A stretch of 64,000 nt of DNA from NCBI GenBank assembly GCA_947591315.1, contig CANQDD010000007.1, positions 1-64,000 of the forward strand, read 5' to 3'. The translations under genes and the position numbers were made by a program. This document shows, one piece after another, positions 26,219 to 33,945 of this stretch (its first letter is position 1; every line of letters starts with the position of its first letter). Source of the stretch: an uncultured Clostridia bacterium. GTDB taxonomy: Bacteria; Bacillota; Clostridia; UBA1381. Below the pieces are notes generated by a model, which saw only the letters and a program-made list of their open reading frames with translations, ran no database searches and was not told the origin of the DNA.

Positions 26219-27151
26219 TCAAAGCTTTTCCGCAATTCTCAGCTTTGCGCTCTTGCTTCTCGGATTGTCTGCGCACTCCTTTGTGCCGGGCAGTACGGGC
26301 TTGCGCGACACAAGCTTTATCGTAGGCTTGTTGCCGCACACGCACACCGGAAATTCCTTCGGGCACGTGCAGCCCTTGCTCATTCTCGCAAATTCCTGCT
26401 TTACTATTCTGTCCTCAAGAGAGTGAAACGTGATGACCGCAAGTCTGCCGCCGCTTTTAAGCGCGTCCGTGAAGTCCGCAAGCGCTGTTTTAAGCGCGTC
26501 AAGCTCACCGTTTACCTCTATTCTTATCGCCTGAAATACCCTTTTAGCGGGGTGACCGCCGTCACTTCTCGCCTTTGCGGGCACAGCCGCCTTTATGACG
26601 TCCACAAGCTCGTACGTTGTCTCGATCGGTCTTTCGGCGCGGCGTTTGCAGATAAACTCCGCGATGCGCTTCGACCACTTTTCCTCGCCGTACTCGTAAA
26701 ATATACGCGTAAGCTCCCCGCACGCGTAACCGTTTACAACGTCGCGCGCGCTTTTTCCGCTTCTCGCGTCCATGCGCATATCGAGCGGAGCGTCGTGCAT
26801 ATACGAAAACCCGCGCTCGGGATTGTCTAGCTGGTACGAGCTTACGCCTATGTCGAGCAGCGCGCCGTCTATCTTGCCAATCGACAAATCGGAAAGTATG
26901 TTTTTTATGCTGCTGAAATTGTCGTTTACAGCCGTGAATCTTTCCCCGAACCGTTCAAGACGCTTCGACGCGGCGGCGATCGCCTCGCTGTCGCGGTCTA
27001 TGCCTATGAGACGGCAGGTGTCGTTTGACGCGAGTATTCCGTACGAATGACCGCCTCCGCCGAGCGTGCCGTCGACGTACAAGCCGTTTTCCCTGACCTG
27101 AAGCGCGGCTATGCTTTCCTCATACAGAACCGAAATATGCCGAAAATCCAT
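26219..27151 (-). CDS. rsmH: 16S rRNA (cytosine-1402-N4) methyltransferase RsmH
   Basis: A 310-residue SAM-dependent methyltransferase that modifies C1402 of 16S rRNA. Seen are the start FRHISVLYEESI, the SAM-binding VDGTLGGGGHS, DALLDIGVSSYQLD-like core, PLDMRMDARS, RVFQAIRIEVNGEL and VITFHSLEDRIVKQEF. The frame remains open upstream of 27151, but AAGAAGGAG precedes this ATG and the family begins here. Follows mraZ by 14 bases in the dcw operon. Confidence 0.95.
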   Translation of the reverse strand: MDFRHISVLYEESIAALQVRENGLYVDGTLGGGGHSYGILASNDTCRLIGIDRDSEAIAAASKRLERFGERFTAVNDNFSSIKNILSDLSIGKIDGALLDIGVSSYQLDNPERGFSYMHDAPLDMRMDARSGKSARDVVNGYACGELTRIFYEYGEEKWSKRIAEFICKRRAERPIETTYELVDVIKAAVPAKARSDGGHPAKRVFQAIRIEVNGELDALKTALADFTDALKSGGRLAVITFHSLEDRIVKQEFARMSKGCTCPKEFPVCVCGNKPTIKLVSRKPVLPGTKECADNPRSKSAKLRIAEKL

Positions 27152-27165
27152 AACCGTTCTCCTTC

Positions 27166-27609
27166 TTATATATTCAGGTCGTACTTTAAGATACCCTCCA
27201 TCATAACATCGTCGGAAAGCTCCGCCTGGTAATGCTCCCAAACCTCGCTGTCCCAAATCTCAAGGCGCGTGTTCGCGCCGACAAGCACGACGTCCTTTTT
27301 AAGTCCGGCGTACTCTATGAGACGCTTTGAAATGGGTACTCTTCCCTGCTTGTCAACGTCCGCCGAGCTTGCCTTGCCGAAAAAGAGACGCGAAAACGCC
27401 GCCGCATTCCTGTCGGTTGCGGTCGGCAGTCTGTTTATTTTTTCGGCGAGCTTGTCCCATTCCTCCTGTGTGAACAGAAGCAGACACCTGTCGGACATCG
27501 AACGGGTGACATATACCGTTTCGGACATCTTTTCCCTTACCTTCGCGGGCAGAATTATTCGTCCGCGCTCGTCAAGCTGTCGGGGATATTCGTCCACAAA
27601 ATTTACCAT
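27166..27609 (-). CDS. mraZ: Transcriptional regulator/division protein MraZ
   Basis: 147 residues with two MraZ/AbrB-like beta repeats, each with a DxxxR signature (YPRQLDERGRIILP and ADVDKQGRVPISKRL). MraZ forms rings and represses its own dcw operon by binding repeated TGG(G/A) boxes, which are present here just upstream. I chose the ATG at 27609, eight bases after CAGGTGA, over a GTG four codons upstream that overlaps that site. First gene of the ten-gene transcript. Confidence 0.94.
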   Translation of the reverse strand: MVNFVDEYPRQLDERGRIILPAKVREKMSETVYVTRSMSDRCLLLFTQEEWDKLAEKINRLPTATDRNAAAFSRLFFGKASSADVDKQGRVPISKRLIEYAGLKKDVVLVGANTRLEIWDSEVWEHYQAELSDDVMMEGILKYDLNI

Positions 27610-27669
27610 TATATATGTCACCTGCCTTTCGGATTTAATTCGGAGTTACCCAAAGTCCATGGTTTTTAA

Positions 27670-27705
27670 TCCCATTTACTCCATTTCACTCCCATTATCT
27701 CCATT
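27670..27705 (-). promoter_or_regulatory. MraZ operator boxes
   Basis: On the minus strand four direct TGG(A/G)(A/G) boxes follow one another with 9, 11 and 9 base periods, about one helix turn each. They start at the -10 box of the mraZ promoter and run into the leader. This is the arrangement expected for MraZ self-repression. Confidence 0.75.
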
Positions 27706-27731
27706 TTAACCTAATTTTACGAAAAATGCAA
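27703..27731 (-). promoter_or_regulatory. dcw cluster promoter
   Basis: TTGCAT, 17 bases, TAAAAT on the minus strand. The -10 box shares bases with the first MraZ box. Confidence 0.7.
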
Positions 27732-27781
27732 TACTTTTTTTATTTTTCGTACCCGTACTTTTCATTATTTTTCCGTTTCTC

Positions 27782-27810
27782 TTGTAATTTTGCTCAAGAT
27801 ACGGTATAAT
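27782..27810 (+). promoter_or_regulatory. Promoter upstream of lgt, with start-stop mini-frame
   Basis: TTGTAA, 17 bases, TATAAT (27805-27810). Just downstream GGAGG is followed at normal spacing by ATG immediately followed by TGA, then about 160 AT-rich bases before lgt. Confidence 0.6.
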
Positions 27811-27857
27811 GTAACGGAGGCAGTCAAATGTGAATCATATATATTGTTAAATTTTGG

Positions 27858-27885
27858 ATATACACATACAATATATTGTGTATAT
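27858..27885. repeat. Inverted repeat in the lgt leader
   Basis: Arms ATATACACA and TGTGTATAT (nine bases, perfect) separated by ten AT-rich bases, between the promoter and lgt. It could be an operator or an RNA hairpin. Confidence 0.4.
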
Positions 27886-27995
27886 TGCTATTATATCACA
27901 AATGTTTCAAAATGTGAATAGGAAAATTAAAATTTGATTGCTGAAAGATTACAGAAATATTTCAAATGTTTCGATAAAATTTTGGAGGTTTTTAC

Positions 27996-28808
27996 ATGAA
28001 TAATATTTCCTTCCCGAACATAGGACTGAGCATGAATATAAATCCCGTCGCGTTTCACGTGGGTTCGCACCCCGTGTACTGGTACGCGATTATAATACTC
28101 GGCGGCTTTATCCTCGCGATGCTGTTCGTGTGCGCCACCTGCGAAAACCGAGGCGTAAAAAAGGACAACATATGGGATATCGCTCTGTACGGGCTTATCA
28201 CCGGTATAATCGGCGCGAGAATTTACTACATTCTGTTTTCACCCGGCGAATTTCACTCCTTTGCCGACATGCTGAAAATATGGAACGGCGGTCTCGCGAT
28301 TTACGGCGGCTTGATAGCGGCGGTGATCACGGCGTATATCTACTGCCGCGTCAAAAAAATAAACACCTTGAAGGTGTTCGACGCGTGCGCGCCCGGTCTT
28401 TTGATAGGTCAGGCGATAGGCAGGTTCGGAAATTTCACGAACGCCGAAGTGTACGGCGGCGAAACGTCATCGCTGCTCGGCATGAGCATTAACGGCGCTC
28501 CGCCCGTACATCCGCTGTTTCTGTACGAGGCGGTGTGGAATTTGATCGGGCTTGCGATAATGCTGCTTCTGCGCGACAAGAAAAAGGCGGACGGACAGGT
28601 GTTCTGTTTCTATCTTATGTGGTACTCGTTCGGCAGATTTTTCTTAGAGGGTATGCGCGATCCGATGTATGTGCTGTTTTTAATACCCGGCAAATTCGGC
28701 ATATCGCAGCTTGTGGCAATCATACTGTTCGTCCTCGCGGCTGCCGGAGCGGTGTTTTTGCATATAAGAAAGAAAAGAATGAGATATATGAAAATCACGA
28801 TAAAATAA
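27996..28808 (+). CDS. lgt: Prolipoprotein diacylglyceryl transferase
   Basis: A 270-residue membrane enzyme that transfers diacylglycerol from phosphatidylglycerol to the lipobox cysteine of prolipoproteins. The HPVYWYAIIILGGF start, the GARIYYI arginine region, WNGGLAIYGGLI and the GRFGNFTNAEVYG core (usual motif GRxGNFxNxE) plus HPLFLYEAVWN are present. About seven helices. TTTTGGAGG precedes the ATG. It serves lipoproteins such as the ABC binding protein at 5.7 kb. Confidence 0.95.
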   Translation: MNNISFPNIGLSMNINPVAFHVGSHPVYWYAIIILGGFILAMLFVCATCENRGVKKDNIWDIALYGLITGIIGARIYYILFSPGEFHSFADMLKIWNGGLAIYGGLIAAVITAYIYCRVKKINTLKVFDACAPGLLIGQAIGRFGNFTNAEVYGGETSSLLGMSINGAPPVHPLFLYEAVWNLIGLAIMLLLRDKKKADGQVFCFYLMWYSFGRFFLEGMRDPMYVLFLIPGKFGISQLVAIILFVLAAAGAVFLHIRKKRMRYMKITIK

Positions 28809-28884
28809 GAACCTGACCCAACACGAAATCAAAGATTTCTGTCGGGTACCCCAGAACCTTTTTGCCTCGCAATAAAAGCAAAGC

Positions 28885-28916
28885 CCCGACCGCAATATAA
28901 CGGTCGGGACTTTTTT
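28885..28916 (+). terminator. Terminator after lgt
   Basis: An eight-pair CCCGACCG stem with an eight-base loop, followed by ACTTTTTTG. It faces the convergent subtilase gene and may serve both. Confidence 0.8.
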
Positions 28917-28931
28917 GTCAGCCGCAGCTAT

Positions 28932-31900
28932 TTATTTTGTAACCGCTGCGCAGAGCGGCGTCATTTCACCATGCTTCCACACAAACAGCTTTATAGCATC
29001 AGCATCAGGCACATCGTCAAAACCGAATGTGAATACCTTTTTTTCACCGCTTTTAAGAATTACGTTTTGCTTGTCAATTCCTATAAGCCTGCCGTCATAG
29101 TCATACACTGCCGTTATAACGTCCGCGTCCGCGTCGTCGGCTGTGTTCGTCACATTTGCAAAAACCGCGGCGCTGCCGCCGTTTGTAACAACGCCCGTGA
29201 TTTCCGCGCTGACCTTGCCGATTGTGAACACGTTTTCGTTATACGCGTAGTCGATAACGGAAAATTCGAGCGTATCAGCGTCCATACCTGTTATGTCAAG
29301 CTTTATATCCGCGCTCTTTTCAGCCTTGATCGGCTCGGTAACTGTTTTACCCGACGCGTCGTGAGCCGCCGCGCCCATCAAGTATCGGTTGTCGCTCGCC
29401 GTGAACGACGCGTATTCCCTGCCGCCCTCCTCGTAAATTTCCGGATTTTGTATGTCGGGCGGCTCGGAGTCGATGTAGCATTTATACGTTCTTTCCTCGA
29501 CGCGGCTTTGATTACTGCCGTAGCCGTTCTTACCCGACACGGTAACATAATAATCGCCGTCGCTCACGTCGTCAAAATAAAGCCAAAGGGTTGCGTTGCC
29601 ACCGCCCTCCTCTTCGGTCTTGCGCGTCAGTCCAAAATCTATCTTATTTTCGCCGATCAAATCACCGTCAACGCCTTCAATTTTCACATTAGCGTCTGTC
29701 AGGGTGCGCCGCATACACATCAGCACGTAGTAATCATCCGCGTGAGCATCGGAAAGTCCGACATAATCTTCGCTTTCGTATTCGCTCCTGTCGGCTTCAT
29801 CCTGTGCGAAAAGATTTGTGCCGAGCATAAAATCCGCGTCGCCATACGACATCATTAAACCGCCGTCTCCGCCGCCGTCTCCGAAATACGGCGTAGCTAT
29901 GGCGTCGATCGCCGTCCAGTCGCCGTAAAAACCGGTGTACGGCATACTCACCCTTGCCGCCGCGCCGTTCGAGGACGAGAGAACGACAAAGCCATCAACC
30001 CAAAAGCCGTTTGTGAAAATTTCTTTATTCGCGGTTGTCCGCGCGCTGTTGAGTTTTATCTTAAGCGTTATTTCTTTTTCTCCGTTCGCGGGTACCGTCA
30101 CGCTCGAGGGATTTTCTGCGTCGGGCTCAAATTCGAGCTTAACGGAATCTGTAATAATATTTTTACCGTCACGCTCCTCATAATTATCCGTGAACGCGTA
30201 AATTTTTATATTGTCGTACGTTACAGGCTCGCCCGTCAGATTTTTTGCCGTGAACTTAAGCGTTATGTCATCTGTCAGATTATCCTTGAGGCTCAGCTTC
30301 GACTTGCCCGTATCGCCCTTTAATATCACGGGGATTTTCATCGCGTTTTTCAAATCCACCAGTCCCGCGCCCTGACGTCTTGGCGACTCGGGGAGCGTCT
30401 TTCCCTCGTCTTGGAACACAATATCAGCCGAGCTCATCAGCAGATTTTCCATAAGCGCGACCTTGTCCTCGTTAACAGCGGGATATTTCGCGTCAACAAA
30501 GCCGCTCATAAGCGCCATAGCTCCCGTTATTTGCGGCGCCGCCATCGATGTGCCGCTGTCGTTTCTGTACTCATCATCGTTTACCGACGAAAGTATATTG
30601 CTGCCGGGAGCGGTAATCTCCGGCTTAAGCTCGAGACTCGCCCCTGTACCCCAGTTTGTATAGTCAGCCATAACCGGCTCGTTGTCCTTATTATATATAA
30701 TTTCCCCGACATTCGCCTGAATTGCTTTGTTTTCCGCGTTCCGAAGCTTTTCTCCGACGGATTTGCTCACCATTACACCCGGTATTTCATCGCTTACCGT
30801 GCTTATTACGAAGAAATCTTCATTCTTCGATACGGCTATAAGACCTACGACGCCCATTTCAAGCAGTTTACTGCTTTTCGCGTCCGTCCCGTACGGAGCC
30901 ACCGCTATTTTACCCGCGATATCATCCATCGCTTGAAAATCGGCGAGCGTCTCGCCGCAAACGTACTCGTACGGCTTATCCGAAAATTTTTCAAAGAACG
31001 GCTTGCTGTAAGACGCATCCAGCTTTTCATCGCCGAGAGTAAACTTTCCGGAAAACACCCACACACGGTTCGGCTCAATCGACGCGACCGCCGTGGCTGA
31101 CGACAAGCCGGCAGGGAAAATATTGTAGCTGTAATCCGGATTGTCCGTTGTTTCCTCGTATCTGTTATCGTTACCCGCCGCGCATACAAACGCTATACCC
31201 GCGCGGCGCAAATTGTTCGAGGCAGTAATATACGGAGGATCTTCACCGTCAGATCCGCCGAGACTTGCATTTACCGCGCACACGCCCATTTTCGACGCAT
31301 CGTCCATCGCGGCTATGATTGTGCTGTTGTTCATAATGTCATCACTGTCTGCCACCTTCATCAGCACAAGCTGCGCTTCCGGCGCGACGCCCGAAAATGT
31401 CGTGTCCTCGATCACGCCGTTCTTACCCGCCGCTATACCGGCGACGTGAGTACCGTGAATATCCGCGGCGTACGTGTCCGCGTCACCTTCGCCGTAATCG
31501 TACGCGAACGGGATTTTTTCACTTTTGTACACCTGATTTGCCGATATATTGGCGTTCAGCTTGTTGTTTTCAATAAGCTCCTTTATCGAGCTCTTTGTAA
31601 ATTTCGGATTTTCTATGTCCGACGCGAAAAAATCATGCGACGTGTCAAATGCGCCGTCAATAATCGCCACCGCCTGTCCGCGCCCGTCATAGCCCGCATC
31701 GTACATTGCCTGCGCGTTTATCATCGCCGCGCCGTAGCCCGGCTCGCTTTCACCGTTTGACACGGGTTCCCGCGGAATATCGTACGTTTTGGATATGTAC
31801 ACATTTTTAACCCCGTCAACGGCTTTTATCTTTTCAATATCGCTTTCGCGCGCATCTATAGAAAATCCGTTGAAAACGCTCGTATAGGTAAAACCCGAAT

Positions 31901-32162
31901 TAACGTCGGCGTTTGTGCGTCTTTCTATATTGGACTTAACAGCCGACTGTGCTCTCAATATATGCGCCTCCGTATCCTTCGCCTCGCCCGTCTCCATATA
32001 GTCCGCCGCGCCCATGCGAACCGCGTTTTTTGTCGCGAGAAGCGGCGCGCCCTCGGTTTCGACGATAAGAGTAACCTTCTCGTCCTTCGCCGCCGCGGGT
32101 ATATATGCCGCGCCGATAAGCAACGCCGACGACAATACGATTGAAATCAGTTTTTTATACAT
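28932..32162 (-). CDS. Large secreted subtilase (S8, C5a-peptidase-like)
   Basis: A 1076-residue exported serine protease. Signal peptide ends near AAA-KD (residue 26), followed by an inhibitor-I9-like propeptide to about 130. The catalytic triad is D169 (VAIIDGAFD), H236 (HGTHVAG) and S539 (GTSMAAPQ), with oxyanion N331 in AAGNDN. A PA-type insertion lies at about 365-490, between the His and Ser blocks, as in cell-envelope and C5a-type peptidases. Fn3-like and other beta domains follow, then a C-terminal module (last about 85 residues, with AVYDYDGRLIG and KLFVWKHGEMTPLC) shared with two other proteins in the window. The ATG at 32162 starts the signal peptide and has AGGAAAGGTG upstream. 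No LPXTG or SLH anchor is seen. Substrate unknown. Confidence 0.92.
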   Translation of the reverse strand: MYKKLISIVLSSALLIGAAYIPAAAKDEKVTLIVETEGAPLLATKNAVRMGAADYMETGEAKDTEAHILRAQSAVKSNIERRTNADVNSGFTYTSVFNGFSIDARESDIEKIKAVDGVKNVYISKTYDIPREPVSNGESEPGYGAAMINAQAMYDAGYDGRGQAVAIIDGAFDTSHDFFASDIENPKFTKSSIKELIENNKLNANISANQVYKSEKIPFAYDYGEGDADTYAADIHGTHVAGIAAGKNGVIEDTTFSGVAPEAQLVLMKVADSDDIMNNSTIIAAMDDASKMGVCAVNASLGGSDGEDPPYITASNNLRRAGIAFVCAAGNDNRYEETTDNPDYSYNIFPAGLSSATAVASIEPNRVWVFSGKFTLGDEKLDASYSKPFFEKFSDKPYEYVCGETLADFQAMDDIAGKIAVAPYGTDAKSSKLLEMGVVGLIAVSKNEDFFVISTVSDEIPGVMVSKSVGEKLRNAENKAIQANVGEIIYNKDNEPVMADYTNWGTGASLELKPEITAPGSNILSSVNDDEYRNDSGTSMAAPQITGAMALMSGFVDAKYPAVNEDKVALMENLLMSSADIVFQDEGKTLPESPRRQGAGLVDLKNAMKIPVILKGDTGKSKLSLKDNLTDDITLKFTAKNLTGEPVTYDNIKIYAFTDNYEERDGKNIITDSVKLEFEPDAENPSSVTVPANGEKEITLKIKLNSARTTANKEIFTNGFWVDGFVVLSSSNGAAARVSMPYTGFYGDWTAIDAIATPYFGDGGGDGGLMMSYGDADFMLGTNLFAQDEADRSEYESEDYVGLSDAHADDYYVLMCMRRTLTDANVKIEGVDGDLIGENKIDFGLTRKTEEEGGGNATLWLYFDDVSDGDYYVTVSGKNGYGSNQSRVEERTYKCYIDSEPPDIQNPEIYEEGGREYASFTASDNRYLMGAAAHDASGKTVTEPIKAEKSADIKLDITGMDADTLEFSVIDYAYNENVFTIGKVSAEITGVVTNGGSAAVFANVTNTADDADADVITAVYDYDGRLIGIDKQNVILKSGEKKVFTFGFDDVPDADAIKLFVWKHGEMTPLCAAVTK

Positions 32163-32198
32163 TACATTCACCTTTCCTATCTGTCCATTTCGTGTTTT

Positions 32199-32227
32199 AT
32201 TATACAATAATTCAGTATAAAATGCAA
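32199..32227 (-). promoter_or_regulatory. Promoter of the subtilase gene
   Basis: TTGCAT, 17 bases, TATAAT on the minus strand. Confidence 0.75.
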
Positions 32228-32259
32228 TAACGCGGCGTAAAATGCGCTCTTTTCGGCGT

Positions 32260-32285
32260 AAAAAAGACAGCGCCGAAGCGCTGTC
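32260..32285 (-). terminator. Terminator of mgtE
   Basis: A perfect eight-pair stem GACAGCGC/GCGCTGTC with a TTCG tetraloop, then six T on the minus strand. Confidence 0.9.
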
Positions 32286-32290
32286 GTATT

Positions 32291-33637
32291 TTATGCTATA
32301 TTAAAGAATTTCGCGGCTATGGTGAAATAAATCAATATCGACGCCGCGTCCACTATCGTGGTGATAAGCGGCGCAGCCATAACCGCCGGATCGAGCCTGC
32401 AGCGTTTCGCGAGCATCGGCAGCGTGCAGCCTATAAGCTGTGACACGACCACTATCCCCGACACCGACAGGCTCACGACGAGAGCAATTCTCAAATCGTG
32501 GTTCATAAGCCATATTCGTATGCCGTTTACGACCGACAGCGTTACGCCGATTATGACCGACACCCTTAGCTCCGTCCACACGACCTTGAAGAAGTCGCGA
32601 AGCTTTATTTCCTCAAGGCTCATGCCGCGTATTATCATCGTGGAGCTTTGCGAGCCGCAGTTGCCGCCCGTACTCATAAGCATCGGTATGAACGAAATTA
32701 AAATCGGCACGGACGCGCAAGCCGTCTCGTACCTTTGCAGCACCGCGCCCGTCACGGCTGCCGACAGCATGAGCACGAGCAGCCAAACTATTCTGTTTCG
32801 CGCGTGTTTTATGTCCGAGGTTTTGAAATACGACTCCTCGTTCGGCGCGATAGCAGCCATTCGCTCGATGTCCTCAGTCACCTCGTCCTGCATTACGTCG
32901 ATAGCGTCGTCGAACGTAACGATTCCGACAAGCCGCCTCTCGTCGTCAACGACCGGCATAGCGGCAAAGTCGTAGTGGCTCATCTCGCGCGCCACGTCCT
33001 CCTTGTCGTCGTGCGTGTGGACGCAGATGATCGTCTTGTCCATTATTTCCTCGATGCGCTCGTCCTCGTCCGCGAGCAGTAAATCCTTTATCGGAAGGTA
33101 GCCGAGCAGCGTGCGGTCGTCGTTCGTCACAAAGCAGATGTACGCCGTTTCCGCGTCGGCGATCGTGCGGCGTATGCGCTTTTTCGCGTCGCTTACCGTC
33201 ATTTTCGGGCGCAGACTTATGTAGTCCGTCGTCATGAGCGAGCCGGCGCTGTCCTCGGGATATTTCAGGATTTCGTTGATTGTGTGGCGCATTTCGGGAT
33301 CGGCGTTCTGGAGTATGCGCTTTACGACGTTCGCGGGCATTTCCTCTACAATATCCGCCGCGTCGTCTATATAAAGCTCGTCGAATACCTCTTTAAGCTC
33401 GCTGTCCGAAAAGCCGCGTATAAGCATTTCCTGATTTCCACTGTCCATAAGTGCGAACACAGCCGCCGCAAGGTCTTTCGGCAAAAGGCGGAACAGCACG
33501 GGTATGCTGTCGTTTTCCGCTTCCTCGAATATAACGGCTATATCCGCCTCGTTCATCGAAGAAAGCACGTCGCGGAGCGACGAGTATTTTTTATTTTTAA
33601 GCAGTGTTTCAACCGTTTCAGCCATCATTGAAGCCAT
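32291..33637 (-). CDS. mgtE: Magnesium transporter MgtE
   Basis: A 448-residue MgtE-type channel. It has an N-terminal superhelical domain (to about 130, with AAAVFALMD and DDAADIVEEMP), two CBS domains (about 135-255, with SLMTTDYISLRP and VGIVTFDDAIDVM) that sense cytoplasmic Mg2+, a plug helix and a C-terminal five-helix pore with PILISFIPMLMSTGGNCGSQ and AAPLITTIVDAASILIYF. Length and residues are normal for the family. GGGAG precedes the ATG. Monocistronic: own consensus promoter and terminator. Confidence 0.95.
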   Translation of the reverse strand: MASMMAETVETLLKNKKYSSLRDVLSSMNEADIAVIFEEAENDSIPVLFRLLPKDLAAAVFALMDSGNQEMLIRGFSDSELKEVFDELYIDDAADIVEEMPANVVKRILQNADPEMRHTINEILKYPEDSAGSLMTTDYISLRPKMTVSDAKKRIRRTIADAETAYICFVTNDDRTLLGYLPIKDLLLADEDERIEEIMDKTIICVHTHDDKEDVAREMSHYDFAAMPVVDDERRLVGIVTFDDAIDVMQDEVTEDIERMAAIAPNEESYFKTSDIKHARNRIVWLLVLMLSAAVTGAVLQRYETACASVPILISFIPMLMSTGGNCGSQSSTMIIRGMSLEEIKLRDFFKVVWTELRVSVIIGVTLSVVNGIRIWLMNHDLRIALVVSLSVSGIVVVSQLIGCTLPMLAKRCRLDPAVMAAPLITTIVDAASILIYFTIAAKFFNIA

Positions 33638-33673
33638 ATCCGCCGCTCCCTTCCCACAAATTTTCTCTATTAT

Positions 33674-33702
33674 ATTATACCCTCATTTTACGGTTCTGTC
33701 AA
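33674..33702 (-). promoter_or_regulatory. Consensus promoter of mgtE
   Basis: TTGACA, 17 bases, TATAAT on the minus strand, about 40 bases before the start codon. No magnesium riboswitch-length leader is present. Confidence 0.85.
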
Positions 33703-33732
33703 TTTCCCGCGCAAAAAATTTTATTATTATGC

Positions 33733-33761
33733 TTGACATTTATCCGTTTTACATGTATAAT
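33733..33761 (+). promoter_or_regulatory. tRNA-Asp promoter
   Basis: TTGACA, 17 bases, TATAAT: perfect consensus, as common for stable RNA genes. Confidence 0.9.
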
Positions 33762-33778
33762 ATCTTAATGTCGGGAAT

Positions 33779-33855
33779 GGCCCGGTAGTTCAGTTGGTTA
33801 GAACGCCAGCCTGTCACGCTGGAGGTCGTGAGTTCGAGCCTCATCCGGGTCGCCA
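33779..33855 (+). tRNA. tRNA-Asp (GTC)
   Basis: A 77-base cloverleaf. The acceptor stem GGCCCGG pairs with CCGGGTC (one G-U), the discriminator is G and CCA is encoded. The D arm GTTCAGTTGGTTAGAAC, the anticodon stem CCAGC/GCTGG with loop CTGTCAC (anticodon GTC) and the TpsiC loop GTTCGAG are intact. Confidence 0.97.
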
Positions 33856-33862
33856 TATAAAA

Positions 33863-33889
33863 ACAGCCGCATTTTTGCGGCTGTTTTTT
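33863..33889 (+). terminator. Terminator of tRNA-Asp
   Basis: A nine-pair stem ACAGCCGCA/TGCGGCTGT, TTTT loop and a run of six T. Confidence 0.9.
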
Positions 33890-33945
33890 GTCGTTGTTTT
33901 TAATACCCTTGGTCGTCAATGAACGCTTGTCGTCACGGATTAAAA

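Noticed and set aside
27047-27256. N-terminal extension of rsmH before 27151
   Set aside because: It overlaps mraZ, has no family similarity, and a strong ribosome site precedes the internal ATG.
18996-32163. Long antisense frames opposite the dcw genes and the subtilase
   Set aside because: They follow the frame shadow expected from strong codon bias, lack ribosome sites and carry Arg/Tyr/His-rich sequence without domains.
33638-33720. M-box magnesium riboswitch before mgtE
   Set aside because: The promoter leaves only about 30-40 bases of leader, too short for the riboswitch.
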